NCBI GenBank assembly: GCA_947627105.1
Contig: CANQUT010000008.1
Coordinates: forward strand, 1 to 48,708
DNA: 48,708 nt
Direction of reading: 5' to 3'
From: an uncultured Clostridia bacterium
GTDB taxonomy: Bacteria; Bacillota; Clostridia; TANB77; CAG-508
How positions within the stretch are numbered: the stretch's first letter is position 1; each line of letters begins with the position of its first letter. A model generated the notes under the pieces. The model saw nothing but the letters and a program-made list of their open reading frames with translations, did not search any database and was not told where the DNA came from. Shown piece by piece: positions 9,315-18,555 of the stretch. The position numbers and the translations under genes are program-made.

Positions 9315-10058
9315 ATGGAAATAAAATTAAAAGAAAATGAAAGAATAGATGACTTAGAACTAGAAAACTTAAAAATTATTCAAAACAGTAATGGTTTTTG
9401 CTTTGGAATGGATAGCGTATTATTATCTGACTTCGCAAAAGAAATAAAGCAGGGAAGTAATGTAATAGATTTAGGAACTGGTACAGGAATTTTGCCAATT
9501 TTATTATCTAGTAAAACTAAAAATACTAAAATTACAGGAATAGAAATTCAAAAAGAAGTTGCAGAAATGGCAAATAGAAGCATTATGCTAAATAATTTAC
9601 AAGATAGAATACAAATTATTTGTGAAGACATAAAAAACTTAAAAGAAGTATATAAACCATGTACATTTGATAGTGTAGTAACAAATCCACCATATAAAAA
9701 AAGTGGAACAGGAGGAATTAATATAGATGAAAAAAAATTAATTTCCAAACATGAACTAACAGCTACTTTAGAAGATTTTATATCTATTTCACAGTATTTG
9801 CTAAAAGACAAAGGAAGCCTTTATTTAGTACATAGACCAGAAAGATTAGCAGATATAATTACAAACTTATGTAAACATAAATTAGAACCCAAAATGCTAA
9901 AATTTGTACAGCCAAATTTTCAAAAAGAACCAAATTTAATTTTAATAAAAGCAGTTAAAAATGCTAAGCCTCATCTAAAGTTATGTAAACCATTATACAT
10001 ATATAATGAATATGGAAAATATACAGATGAGCTATTAAAAATTTATAATAAAATTTAA
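9315..10058 (+). CDS. tRNA1(Val) (adenine(37)-N6)-methyltransferase-like (YfiC/TrmN6 family)
   Basis: A 247-residue class I SAM-dependent methyltransferase. Motif I is VIDLGTGTGILPILL near residue 55, the acidic motif II is GIEIQKEVAEMA, and the catalytic NPPY motif (TNPPYKKSG) lies near residue 126. NPPY marks N6-adenine (or amino-nitrogen) methylation. The short N-terminus beginning with a DDLE-like segment and the position directly before rsmI match the Firmicute YfiC/YabB branch, which modifies tRNA. The gap to rsmI is 34 bp, so the two are probably co-transcribed. Confidence 0.85.
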   Translation: MEIKLKENERIDDLELENLKIIQNSNGFCFGMDSVLLSDFAKEIKQGSNVIDLGTGTGILPILLSSKTKNTKITGIEIQKEVAEMANRSIMLNNLQDRIQIICEDIKNLKEVYKPCTFDSVVTNPPYKKSGTGGINIDEKKLISKHELTATLEDFISISQYLLKDKGSLYLVHRPERLADIITNLCKHKLEPKMLKFVQPNFQKEPNLILIKAVKNAKPHLKLCKPLYIYNEYGKYTDELLKIYNKI

Positions 10059-10092
10059 AATTAAAAAGATATTAGAGGAGAGATTAGTAAGT

Positions 10093-10917
10093 ATGAAAGG
10101 AAACATTTACTTAGTAGCAACGCCAATAGGAAATTTAGAAGATATTACTTTTAGAGCAATTAAAACATTAAAAGAAGTAGACATAATTGCAGCAGAAGAT
10201 ACTAGACACACTTTACAATTATTAAATCATTTTGAAATTTCTAAACCATTAATTAGCTATCATAGGCATAATGAAGAAACAAAAACAGAAGATTTAATTA
10301 ATATGGTTTTAGAAGGAAAAAATATTGCAATTGTAACAGATGCTGGAACTCCTGGAATATCAGATCCAGGAGAAGAAATAGTTAAAAAAGCTATTGAAAA
10401 TCAAATAGAAATAATACCTATACCTGGCGCTTGTGCTCTTATTAATAGCTTAATTGTTTCTGGAATTTCTACAAAAGAATTTTCATTTTTTGGTTTTTTA
10501 CCATTAAATAAAAAAAATAGAAAGCAAGTATTAGAAAAAATAAAAAAAGAGAAAAAAACAGTTATACTATATGAGGCACCACATAAATTACAAAATACTT
10601 TGCAAGATATTTTAGAAAAAATAGGTGATGTTAATGCGTGTTTAGTAAGAGAACTAACTAAAATTCATGAAGAAAAATTATATGGTACAATTTCAAAATT
10701 AGCTGAATTATGTAAAGAACCTAAAGGAGAATTTGTAATAATATTAGACTTAAATCAAATAGAAAACGAAGAAAATAATAAAGAAATGACATTAGATCAG
10801 CAGTATGAATTTTATGAAAAACAAGGTTTAGAAAAAAAGGACATAATAAAACAAATAGCAAAAGACAAAAAAGTATCTAAGAATGAGATTTATCAAATGT
10901 TTTTATATAAAAAATAA
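10093..10917 (+). CDS. rsmI: 16S rRNA (cytidine(1402)-2'-O)-methyltransferase RsmI
   Basis: 274 residues, the full family length. The signature tetrapyrrole-methylase-fold motifs are present: YLVATPIGNLEDITFRA at the N-terminus, AAEDTRHT near residue 33, and IVTDAGTPGISDPG near residue 80. RsmI 2'-O-methylates C1402 in the decoding centre of 16S rRNA, which tunes decoding fidelity at the P site. It has a GAGGAGAG binding site and follows the YfiC-like methyltransferase. A strong terminator follows. Confidence 0.95.
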   Translation: MKGNIYLVATPIGNLEDITFRAIKTLKEVDIIAAEDTRHTLQLLNHFEISKPLISYHRHNEETKTEDLINMVLEGKNIAIVTDAGTPGISDPGEEIVKKAIENQIEIIPIPGACALINSLIVSGISTKEFSFFGFLPLNKKNRKQVLEKIKKEKKTVILYEAPHKLQNTLQDILEKIGDVNACLVRELTKIHEEKLYGTISKLAELCKEPKGEFVIILDLNQIENEENNKEMTLDQQYEFYEKQGLEKKDIIKQIAKDKKVSKNEIYQMFLYKK

Positions 10918-10929
10918 AAGATTAAAAAT

Positions 10930-10977
10930 AAAAATAGTTTTTGTTAAATTTTATTTCAAAAACTATTTTTATTTTTT
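10930..10977. terminator. Bidirectional terminator between rsmI and abrB-like gene
   Basis: AAAAATAGTTTTTG pairs with CAAAAACTATTTTT, flanked by an A-rich run before and a T-rich run after. It serves the two convergent genes. Confidence 0.85.
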
Positions 10978-10994
10978 AAACTAATTTTTAAATT

Positions 10995-11249
10995 TTATTC
11001 TTCTGGAGTTATATTAGAAAGTTTTGCTAAACATTTATCACAAACTAACTTTCCTTTATATTCAGATAATCTTTTTGCATTTCCGCAAAAAATGCAATTT
11101 GGTTCATATTTCTTTAAAATAATTGAAGAACCATCAACATATATTTCAATTGGATCTTTTTCTTCAATTCCAAATTTATTTCTTAATTCAATAGGTATAA
11201 CTACTCTACCTAGTTCATCAACTCTTCTAACAATTCCTGTAGATTTCAT
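10995..11249 (-). CDS. abrB: AbrB/SpoVT-like transition-state regulator with zinc ribbon
   Basis: 84 residues. The N-terminal AbrB swapped-hairpin DNA-binding domain is canonical (STGIVRRVDELGRVVIPIEL, RNKFGIEEKDPIEIYVD). The C-terminus carries two CxxC pairs (CIFCGNAKRL, CDKCL), a small zinc-binding tail common in Clostridia AbrB homologues. Such proteins repress post-exponential and sporulation genes. AGGAGGACGTTTT before the ATG is a strong binding site. The neighbouring spmAB operon fits a sporulation context, but no target can be named. Confidence 0.9.
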   Translation of the reverse strand: MKSTGIVRRVDELGRVVIPIELRNKFGIEEKDPIEIYVDGSSIILKKYEPNCIFCGNAKRLSEYKGKLVCDKCLAKLSNITPEE

Positions 11250-11485
11250 AAAACGTCCTCCTTAAAAACAACAAATTTCGACAAATTCATTATAACATTA
11301 TAATATCATAAGAATGGCTAAAATGCAATAAATAATGATAATTTAAATTCAAAAGTGAATGTAAAATTAAAAAAAATGTCGAAACATAATTAAAATTTAT
11401 AGGAATATTATTTATATAAATAAAGTAATAAATTTTTAGATTAAGAATAATATAAAATAATAATTTCAGAAAAGTGGTGAAATAT

Positions 11486-12061
11486 TTGTTAAATATCATC
11501 TGGCCAATTTTTATTATTATTTCAATAGTTTATGCTTTTTTTAGTGGAAATATAGAAAATGTAAGCAATGGAATTTTTGAATCTGCAGAATCAGCAGTAG
11601 AATTAACTTTAACATTTTTTGGAACTTTATGCTTATGGAATGGAATTATTGAAATTGCAAAACAAACTACACTTATGCAAAAATTAGCTAGATTATTAAA
11701 ACCATTTATTAATTTTTTATTTCCAGAAATGAAAAAAAACGAAGAAGCGTATGAAGAAATTTCTATGAATATAGTTGCAAATTTTTTAGGACTTGGAAAT
11801 GCAGCAACACCACTTGGAATTAAAGCAATGAAAACAATGCAAAAAGAAAATCCAAAAAAAGACACACTAACTAATTCTATGGCAATGCTTATTGTAATAA
11901 ATACGGCATCAATTCAACTAATACCCACTAATGTTATTGCAATACGAAGTTCTTTAAATTCTAATTCACCAAGTGGTATTATTTTGCAAGTTTGGGTAGC
12001 AACAGCTGTTGCCTTAATAGTTGGTGTTACAGCTACTAAAATTTTAATGAAAAGGTTTTAA
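11486..12061 (+). CDS. spmA: Spore maturation protein A
   Basis: 191 residues of a multi-span nucleoside-recognition (Gate) domain protein, with the family motifs AVELTLTFFGTLCLWNGIIEIA and FLGLGNAATPLG. SpmA and SpmB are needed for full spore core dehydration in Bacillus and Clostridium. I chose the TTG at 11486 (LLNIIWPIF), which has AGTGGTGA upstream and matches the family N-terminus; a GTG at 11474 lacks spacing to a binding site. spmB starts two bases after the stop. Confidence 0.9.
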   Translation: MLNIIWPIFIIISIVYAFFSGNIENVSNGIFESAESAVELTLTFFGTLCLWNGIIEIAKQTTLMQKLARLLKPFINFLFPEMKKNEEAYEEISMNIVANFLGLGNAATPLGIKAMKTMQKENPKKDTLTNSMAMLIVINTASIQLIPTNVIAIRSSLNSNSPSGIILQVWVATAVALIVGVTATKILMKRF

Positions 12062-12063
12062 AA

Positions 12064-12591
12064 ATGAGTGTTGTAAATTTTTTATCTGCATCAGCAATTC
12101 CACTAATTATTATTATGATTATCGCATATGGCTTAAAGGAAAAGAAAAAAGTATTTGATATTTTTATAGATGGAGCTAAAGAAGGAATAGAAATAGTAAT
12201 AGGACTTTTTCCAACATTACTTGGAATATTTTTAGCAGTTGGACTTCTTAGAAATTCTGGAATTTTAGATTTTATTGTTAAAACAATTTCACCAATAACT
12301 AATTTATTAAAAGTGCCAAGTCAGATACTTCCTTTAGCAATGTTAAGACCTATTTCAGGAAGCGGTTCTATGGGTATAGCAATTGATATTATGAAACAAA
12401 ATGGAGTAGATACTTTAATTGGAAAAATAGCTTCTACTATTATGGGCTCTACAGAAACAACTTTTTATACAATTGCAATTTATACTGCATGCGTAAAAGT
12501 AAAAAAGATTCGCTTTGTTTTGGCTGCTGCACTCCTTGCTGATTTAGCAGGAATGATAACATCTGTCATAATTTGTCAAATTATGTCGTGA
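12064..12591 (+). CDS. spmB: Spore maturation protein B
   Basis: 175 residues, the SpmB half of the SpmAB pair, also a Gate-domain membrane protein. The motifs GAKEGIEIVIGLFPTLLGIF, RPISGSGSMGI and MGSTETTFYTIAIY are typical. It is translationally coupled to spmA (ATG two bases after its stop). It acts with SpmA in the forespore for core dehydration and heat resistance. Confidence 0.93.
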   Translation: MSVVNFLSASAIPLIIIMIIAYGLKEKKKVFDIFIDGAKEGIEIVIGLFPTLLGIFLAVGLLRNSGILDFIVKTISPITNLLKVPSQILPLAMLRPISGSGSMGIAIDIMKQNGVDTLIGKIASTIMGSTETTFYTIAIYTACVKVKKIRFVLAAALLADLAGMITSVIICQIMS

Positions 12592-12599
12592 AGTTTTTG

Positions 12600-12628
12600 T
12601 TGACAAATTAAAAAAATGGTAGTAATAT
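12600..12628 (+). promoter_or_regulatory. Sigma-A type promoter upstream of small ORF
   Basis: TTGACA at 12600-12605, a 17-base spacer, then TAATAT at 12623-12628. It lies directly after spmB and drives only the 33-residue ORF. Confidence 0.6.
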
Positions 12629-12666
12629 AAAAATACAATTTGATTAAACTTGAAAGGAAAAACTAT

Positions 12667-12768
12667 ATGTTATTTCAAATATTTAGTTTTATTTCTTTAT
12701 ATTTTATTCTTAGATATTTTATTTCTAAAATTTTGGCAAAAAAAATTTTAAAAGAAATTTCTATGTAA
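12667..12768 (+). CDS. Small hydrophobic peptide, 33 residues
   Basis: The peptide starts MLFQIFSFISLYFILRYF and ends with the basic tail SKILAKKILKEISM. It consists of one probable membrane helix followed by positive charge. It has a good promoter 40 bases upstream and GAAAGG before the ATG. Such peptides include type I toxins and small regulatory membrane proteins, but nothing here proves either. The chance that this is a random short ORF is real. Confidence 0.35.
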   Translation: MLFQIFSFISLYFILRYFISKILAKKILKEISM

Positions 12769-12790
12769 TAATTATTTTATGATTTTATTT

Positions 12791-12918
12791 TTGTAGAAGA
12801 GATTAATATTTAAATCCATATATCCCCTAAAAGCATGGAAAAATCCTATTTAATAAAAAAATTGCCCCCAATTTATCTTTTTTATTTTAGTTTTTCTTTT
12901 AAAAAATCTCTTCTACAA
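12791..12918. repeat. 128-bp region bracketed by 14-bp inverted repeats
   Basis: TTGTAGAAGAGATT (12791-12804) and AATCTCTTCTACAA (12905-12918) are perfect inverted copies. A small internal hairpin AAATTG-CCCC-CAATTT (about 12868-12884), followed by T-rich sequence on both strands, may terminate both the small ORF and rlmH transcripts. The outer repeats could pair in RNA or mark a miniature mobile element. I see no further copy in the window. Confidence 0.5.
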
Positions 12919-12929
12919 TAACTTATATA

Positions 12930-13409
12930 TTAATGATGATAAGTTTCGTTATTTTGAATTTTAAAACTACGAAATAATTGCTCTAATAAAAATATACGAA
13001 TTAACTGATGAGGAAAAGTCATTTTAGAAAAAGAAATTAATTCATTACAACTTTGTAATAATTCTTTAGACATTCCAAGAGTTCCACCAATTAAAAAAGT
13101 AATATGAGAATTTAATAAAGTAAGATCTTGCATTTTTTGTGCAAATTCTTCAGAAAAATATTGTTTACCATTTAAATCTAAAGCAATTACGTAAGATTTT
13201 TCTTTAATATGTGAAGCTATATTAGAACTTTCTTTATTAATAATTTTTTGCTTTTCTGCCTCATCTAAAATAGAGGGAACTTTTTCATCCTGCAATTCAG
13301 TAATATTTAAAATGCAATATTTAGAAAGTCTTTTCGAATATTCTAATATTGCATCTTTTAAATAATTTTCTTTTAATTTTCCAACACAAATTATATCAAT
13401 ATGTAACAC
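12930..13409 (-). CDS. rlmH: 23S rRNA (pseudouridine(1915)-N3)-methyltransferase RlmH
   Basis: 159 residues, the family's exact size. It is a SPOUT methyltransferase with LHIDIICVGKLKENYLKDA at the N-terminus, the SAM-knot segment ITFLIGGTLGMS and the conserved end SKMTFPHQLIRIFLLEQLFR. It methylates pseudouridine 1915 in helix 69 of 23S rRNA. Its start overlaps the end of the upstream metallo-hydrolase gene by 14 bp, so the two are translationally coupled. Confidence 0.95.
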   Translation of the reverse strand: MLHIDIICVGKLKENYLKDAILEYSKRLSKYCILNITELQDEKVPSILDEAEKQKIINKESSNIASHIKEKSYVIALDLNGKQYFSEEFAQKMQDLTLLNSHITFLIGGTLGMSKELLQSCNELISFSKMTFPHQLIRIFLLEQLFRSFKIQNNETYHH

Positions 13410-14208
13410 TATTTAATACCTCTAAATTTATAATATTACTTGGATTAGACCTACTTGCAACACCGATTTTAATGTTATTTTCATCAAAATTATTTAGAAA
13501 AAGTTCATCCACAACTGTTTTATATGCAAGCTCTGGAAAATTATTTTCCTTACTTAAATGTCCAAGCATTACATTTTTAAGGCCACTATTCATTAAATAA
13601 GAAATTGCTTTTCCAGCAGCTTCATTAGATAAATGTCCATTAGGACCTGCAATTCTTTGCTTTAATAAATATGGGTATCTAGAACATTTTAATATATTAG
13701 GGTCATAATTTGCCTCTAATAAAATAAAAGAACTGCTTTCTAGACTTTTTATAATTTTTGAATCAATATGACCTAAGTCTGTTGCAACACTAATTTTTTG
13801 GTTCTCATAATAAATATTAAAACCACATGGGTTAGCAGCATCATGAGGAATAGAAAAAGGTAAAATTTTTAAATCTCCAATATCGAAATTTTCATTTATT
13901 AAAAACAAATTTTGATTTTCATTTTCTACTCTTGAAGCTACCTCTGGCATAGCATCCCATGTTTCACGGTTTGCATATATAGGAACTTTAAACTTTTTAT
14001 ATAAAGTAGGAATTCCTTTAATATGGTCTACATGCTCATGCGTAACTAAAATAGCATCAATATCTTTAACATCTACATTAATACTATTTAAAGCAGTTTC
14101 AATTTTTTTAGCACTTTCACCTGCATCTATTAAAATTTTAGTATTAGGAGTTTCAATAAATAAACTATTCCCACTGCTACCACTATATAAACTACAAAAA
14201 TTAAACAT
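13396..14208 (-). CDS. Metallo-beta-lactamase fold hydrolase, YycJ/WalJ family
   Basis: 270 residues. The metal motif is HxHxDH (VTHEHVDHIKGI, near residue 55), followed by further His/Asp ligands (IPHDA, DLGHID, GHLS). FNFCSLYSGSSGNSLFIET at the N-terminus is the YycJ-type start. Members are binuclear metal hydrolases, related to nucleases, encoded in the walK operon or beside rlmH, as here. It lies 18 bp after murA and overlaps rlmH, so murA, this gene and rlmH form an operon. Confidence 0.9.
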   Translation of the reverse strand: MFNFCSLYSGSSGNSLFIETPNTKILIDAGESAKKIETALNSINVDVKDIDAILVTHEHVDHIKGIPTLYKKFKVPIYANRETWDAMPEVASRVENENQNLFLINENFDIGDLKILPFSIPHDAANPCGFNIYYENQKISVATDLGHIDSKIIKSLESSSFILLEANYDPNILKCSRYPYLLKQRIAGPNGHLSNEAAGKAISYLMNSGLKNVMLGHLSKENNFPELAYKTVVDELFLNNFDENNIKIGVASRSNPSNIINLEVLNSVTY

Positions 14209-14226
14209 AAATTAAATCATCCTTTG

Positions 14227-15499
14227 TTACTTTTCATCTGGTTCTGTTACTCTTTGAATATTTGCACCTAAATTTCTAAATTTCTCTTCAATATTTTCAT
14301 AGCCTCTATCAATATGCTCAATATTATAAAGCTGAGTTTCACCATTTGCTATAGTTCCAGCAATTAATAAAGCTGCACCTGCTCTTAGATCTGTTGCATA
14401 TACAGGAGAACCTGTAAGCTCTTTTACACCTTCAAAAACAGCAGACTTACCTTGAGCTGTTATTTTTGCACCCATTTTATTAAGTTCAAAAGTATATTGA
14501 AATCTAGATTCCCAAATACTTTCATGAAGTGTACTAGTACCATCTGCTGTAGAAAGTACAACTCCCATTTGAGGTTGTAAATCTGTTGGAAAACCAGGAT
14601 ATGGAAGAGTTTTTACAGTTGCCTTATTTGGCCTTTTATTCATACTAACTCTAATAGAATCTCCATAATCTTCAACAGTACCACCAATTTCTATAATTTT
14701 AGCTGTAATACAATCTAAATGCTCTGGTATACAATTTTTTATTAAAATATTTCCCCTAGATGCAACAGCAGCAAGCATAAAAGTACCTGCCTCTATTTGA
14801 TCTGGAACAACTGAATATGTAGCATTTCCGTGTAATTTTTTAACACCATTAATTTTAATAACATCAGTACCTGCACCACGAATATCTGCTCCCATAGTAT
14901 TTAAAAAGTTTGCTACGTCAACAATATGAGGCTCTTTTGCAGCGTTATCAATAGTTGTAGTACCATCTGCTAAAACAGCAGCTAAAATTGCATTTATTGT
15001 AGCACCTACAGAAACAATATCCATATAAATTGAAGTACCAACTAACTTCTTAGCTTTAGCTGTAATTTTTCCTTGAGCAATTTCAACATTTGCTCCTAAT
15101 GCTTCAAATGCTTTAATATGCTGATCAATTGGCCTTGCACCTAAGTTACATCCGTCCAGGTAAGCCAACTTCAGCAGTTCCACACCTACCAAGTAGAACA
15201 CCTAATAAATAATAAGAAGCTCTAAATTTACTAGTCATTTCTATAGGAGCTTGAGTACAACTAAGATCTCTTGCATCTATTTCAATTTCATTTTCTGTAA
15301 TCCATGTAATTTTTGCTCCAAGTTCTTGCAATATTTTGCAGTACATTTTTACATCACTAATATTTGGTAAATTTTCAATTTTACAAACCCCGTCAATTAA
15401 TAAAGCAGCAGGTAAAATAGCAACAGCAGCATTTTTAGCACCACTAATAGTTACCTCTCCTTTTAACTTTGTTGGGCCATGAATTACTAATTTCTCCAA
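14227..15499 (-). CDS. murA: UDP-N-acetylglucosamine 1-carboxyvinyltransferase MurA, +1 frameshift at CGG
   Basis: First committed step of peptidoglycan synthesis: transfer of enolpyruvate from PEP to UDP-GlcNAc. The N-terminal frame shows LKGEVTISGAKNAAVAILPA (the invariant SGAKNAA lysine region) and runs to AEVGLPGRM-stop, breaking at the catalytic-loop motif. Skipping one C (minus strand, position 15154) turns CCT GGA CGG ATG TAA into PGG-CNLGARPIDQH, the family motif with the catalytic Cys. The rest follows intact to 14227, giving 423 residues. I chose TTG at 15499 because GGAGGTAAT lies upstream; it gives MEKLVIHG. A zero-frame product would end after 117 codons and be inactive. Confidence 0.93.
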
Positions 15500-15632
15500 A
15501 ATAATTACCTCCAATTTTTTAATAATGGCTTTTTCCACTCTCTTTATACCATACTTTAATTTATTTGGCAAGTAATTAAAATGTAAATACCAAGGAAGAA
15601 TGTTAGTATATAATAGCTATAATTATATTAAA

Positions 15633-15748
15633 GCTCGAATAGTACTATTTTTCGCAGTTTTGAGAGGTCCCGTTCTGACATTTCTTACTTGAATAAACTA
15701 TCTAGCAACGGGCAATTTGAAAAACAAGAAAACTAGTACTATTCGAGC
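15633..15748 (+). repeat. Dispersed hairpin element, copy 2
   Basis: Terminal repeats GCTCGAATAGTACTA/TAGTACTATTCGAGC pair perfectly although they differ from copy 1 at the CTCG/CGAG step. The inner stem CCCGTT/AACGGG closes a 32-nt divergent loop. It sits between spoIIR and murA, both on the minus strand. Confidence 0.9.
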
Positions 15749-15785
15749 AGGTTAACTAATAATAAAAGAATGTTATTTTAATAAC

Positions 15786-16442
15786 TTATTTATTTAGGCC
15801 CAATCTCAAATTTTGAAAAAATTCTACTAATTTAAATTTAAAAGTAATTTCTTCTGAATCTGTCTTACTAATTAAATCATATTCCTCATCATTTAAATTT
15901 TCTTTCATTTCTTCTTTTGAACTATCTGGAACAATACCAGAACTTACATCTACAAAACATAATGGAGGAAACATTACACACCACCAATTTTGACCTTTAG
16001 CATCTCCTATTTTAACTCTTAATGCATCATAACTTCCAGCGGGAAGTGCAATATCTCCATAATATTTAGTAGGAAAATCGCTAATACCTACTTCAACATC
16101 TACACTATAATTAAATCCATTATCATAAATTACTTTTGAAGCAATTTCTTTTAACTTGTTTATATTTTCTTTAGCAATTTTCATTACTTCTTCTTTAGAA
16201 GAACAATCTTTAGAAATATTATTCATATATAAAAGAAGTTCATCACGAACTTTTAATTTTAAATTTTGGTCCTCTGTAGAATCACTATTTGCAATAACAT
16301 GTAAACGAAAAACACTATCTGCAATATCTGTTGAAACAGCGCTTACATAAGAAATAGCACAAATAAATATATAAACACTAAGTAATACTGAAATTACTAA
16401 AAAAGGTTTTATTTTTAAAATAAAATTATTCAAAGATTTCAT
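15786..16442 (-). CDS. spoIIR: Stage II sporulation protein R
   Basis: 218 residues. A secretion signal or N-terminal membrane segment (KPFLVISVLLSVYIFICAISYVSA) precedes the SpoIIR domain, recognised by FRLHVIANSDSTEDQNLKLKVRD and by FPTKYYGDIALPAGSYDALRV and WWCVMFPPLCFVD. SpoIIR is made in the forespore under sigma-F and activates SpoIIGA, which processes pro-sigma-E in the mother cell. It stands alone, separated from murA by repeat copy 2. The upstream 240 bp holds no recognisable gene. Confidence 0.95.
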   Translation of the reverse strand: MKSLNNFILKIKPFLVISVLLSVYIFICAISYVSAVSTDIADSVFRLHVIANSDSTEDQNLKLKVRDELLLYMNNISKDCSSKEEVMKIAKENINKLKEIASKVIYDNGFNYSVDVEVGISDFPTKYYGDIALPAGSYDALRVKIGDAKGQNWWCVMFPPLCFVDVSSGIVPDSSKEEMKENLNDEEYDLISKTDSEEITFKFKLVEFFQNLRLGLNK

Positions 16443-16681
16443 TTTTTTCCTCCGTATCTCAAAAATTTTTATTTAATACAATTATTGACAACTTTTTAAT
16501 AATTTATACATTATAGGAAAAACTTTTTTTATTTATTAAATAATTTGAAATTAGCTTAAATAGTAACAATAATTAAAATGTCGAATAAACACGTACGATT
16601 CATGCTAAAATAGCTTGATTTTTTAAAATAAAAATGGTAAAATTTTCCAAGAGTTAAAAATAAAAACAGGGGGCTTTAAAA

Positions 16682-17179
16682 ATGAAAGTACAAAATAAAA
16701 AAGTAGAAAAACTATGCAGTTTTTATGTAAGTGACTGGCATTTAGCAACAATGATTTTACCTTATATTAATTCAAAAATTGAGAAAAATGTAAAAATTAT
16801 ACCTGTATTAGAAAATGATTTAAAAGAAAACATAAAAATATTAGTAGAAAAATTAAATTTAAAAAATAAAGAAAAAATATTATCTATAAATTGGAAAAAT
16901 ATAAATAGTATAAAATATGAAAATATAGAAAATAAATTAAATAAAGAAATTAATACAAAAACAGAAAATATCATTTTAGTAAATGGCTCAAAAGATTATA
17001 TAGAAAAAAATAATTGTAATATAGAAAAATGGCTAGAAAAATCTTCTATTTTAAATATAAAAATAATTAACTTTTTTGAAGTAACAGACTTTAATAGTAA
17101 TATTGTAGAAATATTAAATAAACATGACAAAGTATTTAATACATCAGGTGAAAAAGAAATAGAAGAGGTGTTTGGGTAA
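16682..17179 (+). CDS. Unrecognised 165-residue protein
   Basis: An ORF beginning MKVQNKKVEKLCSFYVSDWH, with no signal peptide or membrane segment, rich in Asn, Lys and Ile. Alternating beta-strand and helix segments (NVKIIPVLENDL, NIIWLVNGS-like ENIILVNGSKDYI, NIKIINFFEVTDF) suggest a small Rossmann-like alpha/beta fold. A 40-base leader with AGGGGGCTTT precedes the ATG, and a terminator follows. I cannot assign a family. Confidence 0.6.
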   Translation: MKVQNKKVEKLCSFYVSDWHLATMILPYINSKIEKNVKIIPVLENDLKENIKILVEKLNLKNKEKILSINWKNINSIKYENIENKLNKEINTKTENIILVNGSKDYIEKNNCNIEKWLEKSSILNIKIINFFEVTDFNSNIVEILNKHDKVFNTSGEKEIEEVFG

Positions 17180-17186
17180 TAGGGAC

Positions 17187-17215
17187 AGGTGAAGAATTAA
17201 TTTCTTCACCTATTT
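17187..17215 (+). terminator. Terminator of the 165-residue gene
   Basis: AGGTGAAGAA-TTAAT-TTCTTCACCT, then ATTTTTAATTTT, eight bases after the stop. Confidence 0.85.
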
Positions 17216-17302
17216 TTAATTTTATGGTATATATTTTAATTATTTACAAAAAAATAAAAATATGATTTAATAAATTAAAATATAAATGGAAAGGAAAAAC
17301 TT

Positions 17303-18547
17303 ATGGAAGAAAAATTATTAATGGTAAAAGAAAAACTTGCAAAATATGGGCAAGAACATTTACTTAATTTTTATGACGAACTTTCAGAAAATAAAAAAAG
17401 CGAGTTATTAGATGAAATTTTAACAATAGATTTTAAACAATTAGAATACTTATATGAATCTACAAAAACAAAACCAGATTTTACAGAAAATAAAATTGAG
17501 CCAATACCACATGTTACTAAATCAGAATTATCAAATGAAGAAATAGAAAAATATACAAAAATAGGAGAAGAAATTGTAAAACAAGGAAAGTTAGCAGTTG
17601 TAACAATGGCAGGTGGACAAGGTACTAGACTTGGACATTCAGGCCCAAAAGGAACTTATGATATTGGCCTTTCTTCACACAAATCTATTTTTGAGCTTTT
17701 ATGTGATAATGTAAAAGAGGCAAAAGAAAAATATGGTGTAGTTATACCATGGTATATAATGACAAGCAACGAGAACAACGAAGACACAGTTAAATTCTTT
17801 GAAGAAAATAACTATTTTAATTACCAAAAATCAGCTATTAAATTCTTCAAACAAGGAACTTTGCCAATGATAGATACAAATGGAAAAGTTTTAATGAATG
17901 AAGACAATACCATAAAACAAGCAGCAGATGGACATGGCGGAGTTTTTGAAGCTATGAGAAAAAATGGAATTATATATGATATGAAAGAAAAAGGAATAGA
18001 ATACATTTTTATTAGCGGTGTAGATAACATCTTAGCAAAATTTGTAGATCCAGTATTTATTGGTATGCAAGCAGATTTAGGAAAAATGACAGCAAGTAAA
18101 AGTGTTGTAAAAGCTTATGCAGAAGAAAAAGTAGGAGTTTTTTGCAAAAGGGATGGTAAACCAGGAGTTATAGAGTATTCTGAAATTTCTGAAGAATTAG
18201 CAAAAGCAAAAGACGAAAAAGGAGACTTCTTATTAGGAGATGCAAATATTGTAAATCATCAATTTCATATTAGCTTATTAGAAAAAATTAGTACAGAAAA
18301 ACTACCATATCATATTGCATTTAAGAAAGCAAGCTATAAAGATGCAAATGGAAACATTATAGAACCAGAAGCACCAAATGCGTATAAATTTGAAGCATTT
18401 TTATTTGATATATTTTCTTATGTACCAGATATGTTAGTATATAGGGTAAAAAGAGAGGAAGAATTTGCACCAGTTAAAAATGCAGAAGGTGTAGATAGCC
18501 CAGAAACAGCAAGAAATTTATATAATAATTATCATCATTTATCATAA
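17303..18547 (+). CDS. UDP-N-acetylglucosamine/UTP-hexose-1-phosphate pyrophosphorylase (UDPGP family)
   Basis: 414 residues. The nucleotide-binding signature VVTMAGGQGTRLGHSGPKGTYD lies near residue 97. GHGGVFEAM and FISGVDNILAKFVDP follow, as in eukaryote-type UAP1/UGP enzymes rather than bacterial GalU or GlmU. It should join UTP and a hexose (or HexNAc) 1-phosphate to UDP-sugar and pyrophosphate. The downstream phosphoglucomutase would supply hexose-1-phosphate, so the two form a UDP-sugar supply unit. Confidence 0.88.
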   Translation: MEEKLLMVKEKLAKYGQEHLLNFYDELSENKKSELLDEILTIDFKQLEYLYESTKTKPDFTENKIEPIPHVTKSELSNEEIEKYTKIGEEIVKQGKLAVVTMAGGQGTRLGHSGPKGTYDIGLSSHKSIFELLCDNVKEAKEKYGVVIPWYIMTSNENNEDTVKFFEENNYFNYQKSAIKFFKQGTLPMIDTNGKVLMNEDNTIKQAADGHGGVFEAMRKNGIIYDMKEKGIEYIFISGVDNILAKFVDPVFIGMQADLGKMTASKSVVKAYAEEKVGVFCKRDGKPGVIEYSEISEELAKAKDEKGDFLLGDANIVNHQFHISLLEKISTEKLPYHIAFKKASYKDANGNIIEPEAPNAYKFEAFLFDIFSYVPDMLVYRVKREEEFAPVKNAEGVDSPETARNLYNNYHHLS

Positions 18548-18555
18548 AATTTAAA

